NCBI GenBank assembly: GCA_023511915.1
Contig: JAIMAN010000005.1
Span: forward strand, 1-64,000
Origin: Armatimonadota bacterium
Lineage (GTDB): Bacteria > Armatimonadota > Fimbriimonadia > Fimbriimonadales > GBS-DC
Direction: 5' to 3'
DNA length: 64,000 nt
In this document: positions 7,983-17,440 of the stretch, piece by piece
Layout: every line of letters begins with the position of its first letter
Numbering within the stretch: the stretch's first letter is position 1
Notes under the pieces: generated by a model
Told to the model about the DNA's origin: nothing
The model's input: the letters and a program-made list of their open reading frames with translations, nothing else
The model's database searches: none
Translations under genes and position numbers: made by a program

Positions 7983-10631
7983 ATGACGCAGGCTGAACGC
8001 GCCGAACTGGAACGCTGGATCGAGATGATCTACGAAAAAGCGCTGGAGATGGGCTTAGACCCGTTCCCCGTGCATTTCGAGGTCGCGCCCGCCCATGTGA
8101 TTTACGAACTGGGCGCATACGCCCTGCCCGCGCGATTCTCGCACTGGACTTTCGGGCGCGACTACCATGTGCAAAAGACCATGTACGAATATGGCGTCAG
8201 CCGCATCTACGAACTGGTCTTCAACTGCGACCCCTCCCAAGCGTTCCTGCTCGATGTCAACGACATGCTGGCGCACAAGTTGGTCGTCGCCCATGTGTAC
8301 GGGCACTCGGACTTTTTCAAGCACAACATCTACTTCGAGCATACCGACCGCAAGATGATTGAGCGCGCCCGCCTGCACGCCGAGCGCATCCGCCACTACG
8401 AGATGGTTCACGGACCGCTGGTGGTGGAGCAGTTCCTGGACGCCGTGCTATCGATAGAGGAACATATCGACCCTGTGCTGCCGACCTACGGCGCGCCCCC
8501 ACGCAAACAAGAAACCCAAGACGCCCCACCCGCAGGCGATACCTTCGAGGATCTGTTTTACATGGCGCAGCCCAAGCCCAAGCCCGAACCCAAGCCGCGC
8601 AGAATCCCCGAAGCGCCGCAGAAAGACCTGCTGCTGTTTGTTCGCGACCACTCGCGCGTGCTGGAAGACTGGCAACGCGACATCATCAGCATGATTCGCG
8701 AGGAGATGCTTTACTTTTTACCGCAAATTAAGACAAAGATAATTAACGAGGGCTGGGCATGTGCGACAGGCGACTCGCTGCTGATTACCTCGCGCGGGAT
8801 TATGCGCTTTGACGCCCTTTACGCCGAGCGTCAGTCGCCTGTGTCGGTCGCCGTCGGCGAGCCGTCGGCGTCCTGCGCTGTGCTGGATTATCACTGCCAG
8901 CCTGACACGCCCACGATACGCATCACGACGAAGCGCGGTTTCACGATTGAGGGAGCGCGCCAGCATCGGGTGCTGCTGCGCGACGGTCGCTGGGTGTATC
9001 TGCAAGATATTGCCATAGGCGATGAGGTCGCGTTAGCCGTGGGTACGGAGGTGTGGTCAGAGTCGTATCAGCCGCTGCCAACCGCACGCAGCCGTTCTGC
9101 AACCCTCGCCGATGTGGCGCGCGAGGCTGGCGTTTCGTACTACACAGTCTTGCGCCACCTGCGCGGGCGCAAGACCCTTCGCGCGGCGGCAATTGAGCAA
9201 GCCCTGAAACGCTACAACATTCAACCCACGAAACATGGGCGTGTCCTCACTACACGCCATAACCTGTGCTTGCCCGAATACTTGAATGAGGAGTTTGCCT
9301 ACCTGTTGGGGTATTTCGTTGGCGACGGAAACTTCACCAAATCGGGGATCGGCTTTACGACGGGCGACGCCGAAATCGTGGAGCGGCTGACAAGCCTGCT
9401 GCGCGGCTGGGGATGCAACCCGCGCGTGAAGTATGACCTGCAAAACAACAGCGCACGCTGGCGCATCGCGGTTCACTCGCGCACGCTGCGCGAACTGCTC
9501 ATCGCGATTGGGCTGTCCCCCGAACGCAAGGCGCGTCAGAAAATCGTACCGCCGATTGTGCTGCAGTCCCCGCGCGAGGTGGTTGCGGCGTTCCTGCGCG
9601 GCTACTTCGACGCCGACGCCTACGCAGGCAGCGCAGGGGTGATTCTCTCCAGCGCATCCGAGTCGCTGATTCGCACCGTGCAGACGATCCTACTCAACTT
9701 CGGCGTGCTCTCGTCGATCAGTCCGCCCCAACAAGGCGTTTACCAACTGGCGATTCGCGGCGTGTGGGCGCGCGTCTTCGCCGATAAAATCGGCTTCGGA
9801 CTCAAACGCAAGGTGGAAGCCCTGCAGCGGTATGTCGAAAACCGTCGCTGGTTCTGCCAGCAAGAGCCGTTCGATCCCGTAGTCACAATCGAGCGAGGGC
9901 GCGCCGATGTGTACGACATCACTGTCGCCGACGCGCACCGCTATGTCGCCAACGGGATGATTCACCACAACTCGTTCTGGCACGAGCGCATTCTGGAAGA
10001 CCTCCCCCTCACCCCCGACGAGCATGTGCAGTTCCGCAAGATGCACTCGGCGGTGATTCAGCCCGGCTCGCGCATGAACCTGAACCCCTACTATGTCGGC
10101 TACAAGGTGCTGCGCGACATCGAGCGGCGCTGGAACGGCGAGGTTGACCCCGACGAGGCGGAGACCGACTGGATGGGCTACCGCATCGAGCGCCCCGTCG
10201 GGCAGGGCATGCAGAAACTGTTCGAAGTGCGCACGCTGGAGTGCGACCAGACCTTCCTGCACAAGTACCTCACGGAGAAACTGGTGCGCGAGTTAGACCT
10301 CTACACCTACCGCGTGGAAGAGCATAACGGCGAGCTGGTGTGGGTGGTGGACGAGACCGACTGGCGCATCGTGCGCAACACGCTGGTAGACAACATGACC
10401 AACTTCGGCGCGCCTGTCATCACGGTCGAAGACGGCGACTGGGAGCATCGGGGCGAACTGTACCTGAAGCACCACTACGACGGCAAGCCGCTCGATATGC
10501 AACGCACGACGCGCTGCCTGCGCTATTTGGTGCGCCTGTGGGGACGCCCCGTGCATCTGGAGACCGTGATCGACGACGAGCAGGTGCTGCTCAGTTGCGA
10601 CGGGAACGCGATTGCGCAGCGCGCGTTGTAA
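7983..10631 (+). CDS. spoVR: SpoVR family protein interrupted by an in-frame intein
   Basis: Exteins: WIEMIYEKALEMGLDPFPVHFEVAP...GHSDFFKHN...KTKIINEGWA and SFWHERILEDL...NPYYVGYKVLRDIERRWNG...KLFEVRTLECDQTFLHKYLTEKLVRELDLYTY. ATG 7983 preceded by an AGGGGG SD. Confidence 0.95.
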   Translation: MTQAERAELERWIEMIYEKALEMGLDPFPVHFEVAPAHVIYELGAYALPARFSHWTFGRDYHVQKTMYEYGVSRIYELVFNCDPSQAFLLDVNDMLAHKLVVAHVYGHSDFFKHNIYFEHTDRKMIERARLHAERIRHYEMVHGPLVVEQFLDAVLSIEEHIDPVLPTYGAPPRKQETQDAPPAGDTFEDLFYMAQPKPKPEPKPRRIPEAPQKDLLLFVRDHSRVLEDWQRDIISMIREEMLYFLPQIKTKIINEGWACATGDSLLITSRGIMRFDALYAERQSPVSVAVGEPSASCAVLDYHCQPDTPTIRITTKRGFTIEGARQHRVLLRDGRWVYLQDIAIGDEVALAVGTEVWSESYQPLPTARSRSATLADVAREAGVSYYTVLRHLRGRKTLRAAAIEQALKRYNIQPTKHGRVLTTRHNLCLPEYLNEEFAYLLGYFVGDGNFTKSGIGFTTGDAEIVERLTSLLRGWGCNPRVKYDLQNNSARWRIAVHSRTLRELLIAIGLSPERKARQKIVPPIVLQSPREVVAAFLRGYFDADAYAGSAGVILSSASESLIRTVQTILLNFGVLSSISPPQQGVYQLAIRGVWARVFADKIGFGLKRKVEALQRYVENRRWFCQQEPFDPVVTIERGRADVYDITVADAHRYVANGMIHHNSFWHERILEDLPLTPDEHVQFRKMHSAVIQPGSRMNLNPYYVGYKVLRDIERRWNGEVDPDEAETDWMGYRIERPVGQGMQKLFEVRTLECDQTFLHKYLTEKLVRELDLYTYRVEEHNGELVWVVDETDWRIVRNTLVDNMTNFGAPVITVEDGDWEHRGELYLKHHYDGKPLDMQRTTRCLRYLVRLWGRPVHLETVIDDEQVLLSCDGNAIAQRAL
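8760..9971 (+). other. Intein (404 aa) with LAGLIDADG homing endonuclease and LacI-like HTH
   Basis: Cys1 CATGDSLLITSRGIM (block A), GARQHRVLLRDGRWVYLQDIAIGDEVAL (block B-like), LLGYFVGDGNF and FLRGYFDADAYA (LAGLIDADG), VYDITVADAHRYVANGMIHHN^S (blocks F/G). Removing it restores NEGWA-SFWH. Confidence 0.95.
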
Positions 10632-10634
10632 GGC

Positions 10635-11747
10635 TCAGCCGCGCGTCAGCCTGCGGTACAACGGCGCGGTCTGCTCGACGGTGTGGCGGATGTGGAACCG
10701 CTCGGCGGTCTGCAGCGCGTTGCGGGCGAACTGCTGGGCGAGGGCGCGGTCGTTGAGCAGGCGCAGCGCGGCGTTCCCCAGCGCGTCGGGGTCGTCGGGC
10801 GGAACCAGCAGCCCCGTGCGCTCGTGTTCGACCAAGCGGCGCATCGCGGGGATGTCGGTCGCCACCACGGGCAGCCCGCAGGCAATCGCCTCCATCGTCG
10901 AAAGCCCCAGCCCCGCATCGCGCGCGGGCGCGAGCAGCACATCGGCGGCGGCGTACAACTCTTCCACCGCGCTCCAGTAGCCGAAGAAGCGCACATGGTG
11001 CGGGCGACGGCAGGCGGCGATCAGTTTCACCAAGCGCGTGTTGTCGGGTCCGTCGCCCGCCAGCCACAGGTCGGCGTCGGGCAAGCACTCCCACACCCGC
11101 TCCATCGCCCGGATCGCCACATCGAAGCCCTTGTAGCGCATGAACCGCCCCACACACAGCAGAATCGGGCGGTCGGCGGGCACGAAAAACTGCTCGCGCA
11201 TTGCCTCGCGGCGGGGCAGTTTTTCGAACCGCTCCAAGTCGATGCCGCCAGGCACGACCTCGATGCGTTCGCTGGGCACGCCGCCGCGCGTGAGTCCCGC
11301 CTTGACCTGCTCCGAGACGGCGGTAATGACGCGCGGGAACTTCGCAATCCAGCGCCACAGGGCGCGCACCAGCGCGCTCTTGCTGAGCAGCAGGTGATGC
11401 ACCGTCCACAGCCACGGGTACTGGTCGCGGAACGCCCACGCGCAGACCCAGCCTGCCCGCACCCCATGGCAGTGGACGAACGGGAACTCGTCGGCGTAGG
11501 CGCGCAGGGTGCGCACCGCGCGCGAGTCGGCAACAACGCCCGCGCGGTCGCGAATGAAGTCGGGTCCCGTGAGCGTCGGCGCATAGCCGAACTCGGGCAG
11601 GTACTTGATGAGCCCCTGCACATGGCGCAGCATGCCGCTGCTGCTGGGGCGCACGACAATCAGCACGGGCGTGCGCTCGCGTCCGTCGCCCGAATCGTCG
11701 GGCGCGTCACGCAGTTGCGGCGGGCGTTCCAACAGCAGGCTACTCAT
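10635..11747 (-). CDS. Glycosyltransferase family 4-like (group 1)
   Basis: PILLCVGRFMRYKGFDVAIRAME and APARDAGLGLSTMEAIACGLPVVATDIPAM typical of GT4; 4-nt overlap with the upstream MoxR gene. Confidence 0.9.
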   Translation of the reverse strand: MSSLLLERPPQLRDAPDDSGDGRERTPVLIVVRPSSSGMLRHVQGLIKYLPEFGYAPTLTGPDFIRDRAGVVADSRAVRTLRAYADEFPFVHCHGVRAGWVCAWAFRDQYPWLWTVHHLLLSKSALVRALWRWIAKFPRVITAVSEQVKAGLTRGGVPSERIEVVPGGIDLERFEKLPRREAMREQFFVPADRPILLCVGRFMRYKGFDVAIRAMERVWECLPDADLWLAGDGPDNTRLVKLIAACRRPHHVRFFGYWSAVEELYAAADVLLAPARDAGLGLSTMEAIACGLPVVATDIPAMRRLVEHERTGLLVPPDDPDALGNAALRLLNDRALAQQFARNALQTAERFHIRHTVEQTAPLYRRLTRG

Positions 11748-12703
11748 CGCGGCACAGGCGTCGCCTCCAAAATGCTGGACAGGATACGGTCAGCGTTCAG
11801 CCCTTCCACCTCCGCTTCGGGCTTGAGGATCAGGCGATGGCGCAGCACGGGCGTCGCCATCTGCTTCACATCGTCGGGGGTCACAAACGCGCGCCCGCGA
11901 ATCGCCGCCAGCGCCTTGCTCACCAGCAGCAGCGCGACGCCCGCGCGCGGGCTTGCCCCAACCAGCAAATACTCGTTCTGGCGCGTGCGGCGCACAATCT
12001 GCAGGATGTAGTCGCGCACCTCATCGGCGACTTGAATCTCGCGCACCACCGCGCGCAGCCGCTCCAGTTCCTCCGCGCTCATCACAGGCTCCAGCCCGAC
12101 CTGCTCCAGTTGGTGCGTGCGGAAGCCCTCGTCGTGCAGGCGCAGAATCGCCCGCTCCTCGTCTTCGGCGGGGTAGTCCATCACCACCTTGAGCAGGAAT
12201 CGGTCTAACTGCGCTTCGGGCAGCGGGTAGGTGCCCTCGTACTCGATGGGGTTCTGCGTGGCGAACACCATAAACGGGCGGGGCAGCGCGTGCGAGACGC
12301 CGTCGATGGTCACCTTGCGCTCCTCCATCGCCTCCAGCAGCGCGGACTGCGTTTTGGGCGGCGTGCGGTTCACCTCGTCCGCCAGCACGATGTTGGCGAA
12401 GATGGGTCCGTAGCGCACGCGGAACTCGCCCGACTGCGCGTCGAAAATCGTCGTGCCGATGAGGTCGGAGGGCATCAGGTCGGGCGTGAACTGCACGCGG
12501 CGAAACTGCAGTCCCAGCGTCTGGGCGATTACGCGCACCAGCAGCGTCTTGGCAATGCCCGGCACGCCCTCAATCAGGATGTGCCCATCGGCGAGCAGGG
12601 CGCACAGCGCCTGCTCGATCACGCGCTGCTGCCCGATAATCACGCGCCCGATTTGCGCCTCTACCCGCTGCAGCGAGTCGCCCACAGAGTCGATGGTAAT
12701 CAC
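11744..12703 (-). CDS. MoxR-family AAA+ ATPase
   Basis: EGVPGIAKTLLVRVIAQ, QFTPDLMPSDLIGT, NRTPPKTQSALLEAMEERKVTIDG, FATQNPIEYEGTYPLPEAQLDRF. Confidence 0.95.
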   Translation of the reverse strand: MITIDSVGDSLQRVEAQIGRVIIGQQRVIEQALCALLADGHILIEGVPGIAKTLLVRVIAQTLGLQFRRVQFTPDLMPSDLIGTTIFDAQSGEFRVRYGPIFANIVLADEVNRTPPKTQSALLEAMEERKVTIDGVSHALPRPFMVFATQNPIEYEGTYPLPEAQLDRFLLKVVMDYPAEDEERAILRLHDEGFRTHQLEQVGLEPVMSAEELERLRAVVREIQVADEVRDYILQIVRRTRQNEYLLVGASPRAGVALLLVSKALAAIRGRAFVTPDDVKQMATPVLRHRLILKPEAEVEGLNADRILSSILEATPVPR

Positions 12704-12772
12704 GCTTGCGCCCCGTGCTGCGTGCGCCCTCGCGCACGCGGAATCATTCTACCCCACGCGGGGGCGACTCTG

Positions 12773-13735
12773 TCAGTAGCGCGGGTCATGGTGGAAGTGG
12801 TGGTGCGTCTCCAGCCAGCGGATGGTGCCGCTACGCGAGCGCATCACGACCGAGTGGGTGATTGCGCCCCAGCCTGTGTAGCGCACGCCGCCGAGCAGGT
12901 TGCCGCCCGTGATGCCCGTCGCGGCGAACACCACATTGCCCCACGCGAGGTCTTCCAAGGTCAGCACGCGGTCAACATCCTCTGTGCCGAGCAGTTGCTT
13001 GGCGCGCTCGCGCTCCTGCTCGTTGCGGAACACCAGTCGCGCCTGAATCTCGCCGCCCATGCACAGCGCGGCAGCCGCCGACAGCGCCCCTTCGGGCGCG
13101 CCGCCGATGCCCATCAGCACATCGATCTCGCCCTGCGGGTCTAACGCCTCCAGCGCGAGCGACAAATCGCCGTCGGACACCAAGCGGATGCGCGCCCCCG
13201 CCTGCCGAATCTCGCGAATCAGTTGCTCGTGGCGCGGGCGATCGAGCATCCCGACGGTCAGGTCTTGCACCTCCTTGCCGAGGCTCTTGGCGATGACCTT
13301 GAGGTTCATGCGTGGCGGGAGCGTGATGTCCACCGCGCCTTTGGCGGCGGGACCGACGACGAGTTTGTCCATGTAGATGTCGGGCGCGCGGAGCAGTTTG
13401 CCCTCGCCTTCCATCGCGGCGGCGACGACGCTGATTGCGCCAGGCTGCCCCGTGGCGACGAGGTTCGTGCCCTCCACAGGGTCTACGGCGATTTGCACCG
13501 CGTAGCCGTTGCCCGTGCCGAGTTCCTCGCCGATATAGAGCATCGGCGCCTCGTCGCGTTCGCCCTCGCCGATGACCACGACGCCCTTCATGTCGATGTC
13601 GCCGAGCGTGCGGCGCATCGCCTCACACGCGGCTTGGTCTACCGCGTGTCGGTCGCCCTTGCCAACCCAACGCCCCGAACTGAGCGCCGCCGCCTCAGTC
13701 GCGCGTACAAAATCCATGCCCAAATTGCGATCCAT
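12773..13735 (-). CDS. glpX: Class II fructose-1,6-bisphosphatase (GlpX)
   Basis: MDRNLGMDFVRATEAAALSSGRWVGKGDRHAVDQAACEAMRRTL...GEGERDEAPMLYIGEELG; start chosen by SD spacing. Confidence 0.95.
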   Translation of the reverse strand: MDRNLGMDFVRATEAAALSSGRWVGKGDRHAVDQAACEAMRRTLGDIDMKGVVVIGEGERDEAPMLYIGEELGTGNGYAVQIAVDPVEGTNLVATGQPGAISVVAAAMEGEGKLLRAPDIYMDKLVVGPAAKGAVDITLPPRMNLKVIAKSLGKEVQDLTVGMLDRPRHEQLIREIRQAGARIRLVSDGDLSLALEALDPQGEIDVLMGIGGAPEGALSAAAALCMGGEIQARLVFRNEQERERAKQLLGTEDVDRVLTLEDLAWGNVVFAATGITGGNLLGGVRYTGWGAITHSVVMRSRSGTIRWLETHHHFHHDPRY

Positions 13736-13815
13736 AGCCATTCTCACCTCGTGTGCAGTGTCTGCATCGACGGGGAAGATGTTCGGCGGCGGCGCGAAAC
13801 TTCCTGCCGCGTGTT

Positions 13816-13849
13816 CTAAAAAAGCAAAAGCCCCGCCGAGTGCGGGGCG
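13816..13849 (-). terminator. Rho-independent terminator of the minus-strand pseudopilin
   Basis: Minus strand GCCCCGCACTCGGCGGGGC then TTTTGCTTTTTT. Confidence 0.85.
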
Positions 13850-13855
13850 TGAGAC

Positions 13856-14656
13856 TTATTGGTTGCAGTTGCCGGGGTTGTTGCGGTTCGGGCAGTTGCG
13901 GCAGGGTGTGCCGTTCGCGCGGCGCGCGGCGACGCCCCACAGGTTGAACTGACCCTGATACGGACCGACCTCGCCGACATCGAAGATGCGCGCCTGCTTG
14001 CCGTCCCAAGTGGTTGCCGTGCTGCCCGCGCCCTCGCGCACGCGCCCCTTGACCGTGCGGGCATGCCCGTCCACGAAGTTCGCGCCCGCCAGCCCGTTAT
14101 GGCGCGCCTGCAGGTACGACTGAATCGTCGTGGGCGGTCCCAGCGTGCCGTCGTACAGCATCGAGGTCTCCACAGGGAACTCAATCTGCGCAATCGAGAC
14201 CACAGGGTTGCCCGCCAGCAATCCCGGCACAACGCCGTCCTCGAACACGCACCAGTTGAAGATGTAGCCCGTGTAGCGGAAGTTCGGCAGCGCGCACACG
14301 GGCACCCCGAACGCGCCGAAGCTGCCCACAACATCGAACGCCTGACGATCCGACGGGCATAACAGCACATCAGTATTCTTAATGTAGGGGTACATCGCGT
14401 TGTACAGGGTGAAGATACACGGCTGGTTGTTCTGGGTCGTCAGGTAGATGCTCATCGGGAACCGCTCGTCGTAGTCTTGGATGTATTGCAGCACGGCGAG
14501 CGCGTTCTGCTTCATGTTGTTCGTACACTGGGTCTGTCGCGCCTTCTCACGCGCCTGCGCAAACACAGGGAACAGAATCGCCGCGAGAATCGCGATGATC
14601 GCAATCACGACCAGCAACTCGATCAGGGTGAAGCCATGTCGTCGCATAATAGACAT
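13856..14656 (-). CDS. Pseudopilin with H-X9-DG domain
   Basis: [44 protein letters not shown]...[18 protein letters not shown]. Confidence 0.9.
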   Translation of the reverse strand: MSIMRRHGFTLIELLVVIAIIAILAAILFPVFAQAREKARQTQCTNNMKQNALAVLQYIQDYDERFPMSIYLTTQNNQPCIFTLYNAMYPYIKNTDVLLCPSDRQAFDVVGSFGAFGVPVCALPNFRYTGYIFNWCVFEDGVVPGLLAGNPVVSIAQIEFPVETSMLYDGTLGPPTTIQSYLQARHNGLAGANFVDGHARTVKGRVREGAGSTATTWDGKQARIFDVGEVGPYQGQFNLWGVAARRANGTPCRNCPNRNNPGNCNQ

Positions 14657-14724
14657 TAGATTCGGCAAGGGCTATTTTTGTTCCTGCCAGTTTTAATGCG
14701 AGTTTCACAATCTTTGCGGGGTTT

Positions 14725-17385
14725 CTATCCGCGCAGTTGTTGCGCCACGAGTTGGGGCGTTTGCGCCAGCGCGTCGGCGAGGTGTTCGGGGTGTTTGCCG
14801 CCCGCTTGGGCGAAGTCGGGTCGCCCGCCGCCAGAGCCGCCGACCGCCTGCGCAATCTGGCGGATGAGGTTGCCCGCGTGGATGCCCCGCTCGATCCACT
14901 GAGGCGCGACCTTGACCACCAGCGCGACCTTGCCGTCGTGCGCTGTGCCCAGCGCGGCGACGCCGACCCCGCGCTGTATCAGCCGATCGGCGACCGCGCC
15001 CAGCGACTTGGCGTCCACGCCCTGTACCGCTTGCGCCACCACAGGCACGCCGTCCACTTCGATGGGCGTGAGGCTCTCCACCGCTTGGCTGGCGGCGCGC
15101 TGCTTGAGTTGCTCCAGTTCGGTCTGCAGCGCGTCCAGTTGGCGTTGCAGGCGTTCTACGGCGGCGGGCAGTTCGGGCACGGGCGTCTGCATGCGTTCGG
15201 CGGCGGCGCGGATGGCATGCTCGCGCTCGCGCAGCCACTGATAAAGCGCGCGTCCCGTCAGCGCCTCGATACGCCGCACCCCTGCCGCGACGCTGCCCTC
15301 ATGCACGATTTTGAACAGCCCCGCCTCCACCGTGCTGCGCAAGTGCGTGCCGCCGCACAACTCCAGCGAGAAGCCCGGAATCTCTACCATGCGCACGCGC
15401 TCGCCGTACTTCTCGCCGAACAGCATCATCGCGCCGCGCCGACGCGCCTCGTCGATGGGCACATCGGGATACACGCGCACCTCCAACGCCTGCAGCAGTT
15501 TTTCGTTCACCAGCGATTCGATGCGCTCCAGTTCGTCGGGGGTCACGGCGCGCGGGTGCGTGAAGTCGAAGCGCAGTCGGTCGGGGGCGACCAGCGACCC
15601 CGCCTGCGCGACATGGGTTCCCAGCACTTGGCGCAGTGCGGCGTGCAGCAGGTGCGTGGCGGTGTGGTTGCGCTGGATGTCAAGCCTGCGCTCGGCGTCC
15701 ACTTGCGCCTGCACGGTCTCGCCCAAGCGCAGCGCGCCCTCAAGGATCCGCGCGTGGTGGAAGTAGTAGTCGTTCGCTTTTTGGGTGTCCAGCACCTGCG
15801 CGCGTCCGCCCTGCCACTCGATAACGCCCGTGTCGCCGACCTGTCCGCCCGACTCGGCGTAAAACGGCGTGCGGTTCAGCACAATCTCGACGGTCTCGCC
15901 CGCGTGCGCTTCGGGAATCAAGTCGCCCCCGCGCACGAGTCCGACCACCTGCGCCTCGCATGCGAGTTGCTCGTAGCCGACGAACGCGGTGGGCGGGGCG
16001 TGTTGCGCCAGTTCCGCCAGCGCCGCGCCCGTCTGCACGAACAGTTTCTCGGAGATGCCGCTTGCTTCGCGGGCGCGTTGGCGTTGCGCCGCCATCGCCC
16101 GCTCGAAGCCCTGCATATCGACGGCAATCCCGCGCTCGGCGGCGATTTCCTGCGTCAACTCCACAGGGAAGCCGAAGGTGTCGTACAGGGTGAACACGCG
16201 CGCGCCCGCCAGCGTGCGGGTCTGTTGCGTCTCGGCGTCCGTCAGCATCTCCTCCAGCCGCGCCAGCCCCGCCTGCACCGTGTGGCGGAAGCGTTGCTCC
16301 TCGTAGCGCAGGGTGGTCGTGATGTAGTCCTGCCGTTGGGCGAGTTCGGGGTACTGCTCGTCCAGCGCGTCGACGACGGCGGGCGCAAGGTCGGCGAAAA
16401 ACGGCGCTTCGATGCGCAGCACGCGCTGCCCGCGCAGAATCGCGCGACGGATGATGCGCCGCAGCACATAGCCGCGCCCCTCGTTCTGCGGGATGACGCC
16501 GTCGGCAATTGTGACGGTCGCCGCGCGGATGTGGTCGGCAATCAGGCGAATGGCGGTGTCGGTCGGCTCGCCCTGCTTGTAGCGCACGCCCGCGATTTGC
16601 TCGATGCGCCGCACAATCGGCTCGAACACATCGGTCTCGAACGGGCTTTCCAGCCCCATCAGCACGGCGGCGGTGCGCTCCAGCCCCATGCCTGTGTCGA
16701 TGTTCTGCTTCGGCAGCGGGGTCAGTTTCGGTTTGCCGTTCTCCTCGCTGCGCTCGTACTGCATAAACACAAGGTTCCAAATCTCCAGCCAGCGCCCACA
16801 ATCGCACGCGGGACCGCAGTTGGGGTTATTGCATCCGGTGTCGATGCGTGTGTCGTAGAAAATCTCGGAACAGGGACCGCAGGGACCGTTGGGACCCTCG
16901 GTGATGGCGTTGGCGGGCCAGAAGTTGGTCTTCTCGCCCAGTCGCCAGATGCGGTTTTCGGGGATGCCCACCTCGCGATGCCAGATGGTGAACGCCTCGT
17001 CGTCGTCTTGGAACACGGTGAACTGCAGGCGGTCGGTGTCTACCTTCAGCCGCTCGGTCAGGAACTCCCACGCGAACAGGATTGCCTCGCGCTTGAAGTA
17101 GTCGCCGAAGCTGAAGTTGCCCAGCATCTCAAAAAAGGTCAGGTGCGACAGGTCGCCGACCGATTCGATGTCGGTGGTGCGCAGGCATTTCTGCACGGTG
17201 GTCACGCGCGGGGCAGGAGGCTGCGCCGCGCCCAGAAAGTAGGGCTTGAACTGCACCATGCCCGCGCTGGTGAACAGCAGCGACGGGTCTTTCGGCACGA
17301 GGCTGTCCGAGGGCAGCAGCAAGTGCCCCTTGTCCTGAAAGTAGCCCAAAAATGCCCGTCGCAGCGCGCTCGCGTTCCAGTGCAT
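14725..17385 (-). CDS. alaS: Alanyl-tRNA synthetase
   Basis: ALRRAFLGYFQDKGHLLLPSDSLVPKDPSLLFTSAGMVQFKPYFLG, HTATHLLHAALRQVLG, LELCGGTHLRSTVEAGLFKIVHEGSVAAGVRRIEA. Confidence 0.98.
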   Translation of the reverse strand: MHWNASALRRAFLGYFQDKGHLLLPSDSLVPKDPSLLFTSAGMVQFKPYFLGAAQPPAPRVTTVQKCLRTTDIESVGDLSHLTFFEMLGNFSFGDYFKREAILFAWEFLTERLKVDTDRLQFTVFQDDDEAFTIWHREVGIPENRIWRLGEKTNFWPANAITEGPNGPCGPCSEIFYDTRIDTGCNNPNCGPACDCGRWLEIWNLVFMQYERSEENGKPKLTPLPKQNIDTGMGLERTAAVLMGLESPFETDVFEPIVRRIEQIAGVRYKQGEPTDTAIRLIADHIRAATVTIADGVIPQNEGRGYVLRRIIRRAILRGQRVLRIEAPFFADLAPAVVDALDEQYPELAQRQDYITTTLRYEEQRFRHTVQAGLARLEEMLTDAETQQTRTLAGARVFTLYDTFGFPVELTQEIAAERGIAVDMQGFERAMAAQRQRAREASGISEKLFVQTGAALAELAQHAPPTAFVGYEQLACEAQVVGLVRGGDLIPEAHAGETVEIVLNRTPFYAESGGQVGDTGVIEWQGGRAQVLDTQKANDYYFHHARILEGALRLGETVQAQVDAERRLDIQRNHTATHLLHAALRQVLGTHVAQAGSLVAPDRLRFDFTHPRAVTPDELERIESLVNEKLLQALEVRVYPDVPIDEARRRGAMMLFGEKYGERVRMVEIPGFSLELCGGTHLRSTVEAGLFKIVHEGSVAAGVRRIEALTGRALYQWLREREHAIRAAAERMQTPVPELPAAVERLQRQLDALQTELEQLKQRAASQAVESLTPIEVDGVPVVAQAVQGVDAKSLGAVADRLIQRGVGVAALGTAHDGKVALVVKVAPQWIERGIHAGNLIRQIAQAVGGSGGGRPDFAQAGGKHPEHLADALAQTPQLVAQQLRG

Positions 17386-17440
17386 CGCTCCCTCCGCTGT
17401 TGCGCAGGATAGTATACCTAAGCGTGAGTGAGCCGCCTGC

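Noticed and set aside
9099-9228. Independent LacI-family regulator gene
   Set aside because: The HTH is in frame inside the intein and has no separate start or effector domain.
11744-12703. First MoxR gene as the missing partner of the SWIM-VWA pair
   Set aside because: It is about 25 kb away and operonic with a glycosyltransferase; no sequence evidence for a link.
14737-17412. 891-aa plus-strand ORF opposite alaS
   Set aside because: Product is low-complexity (H/R/V/L/A-rich) and mirrors alaS codons; a typical antisense artefact of high-GC genes.
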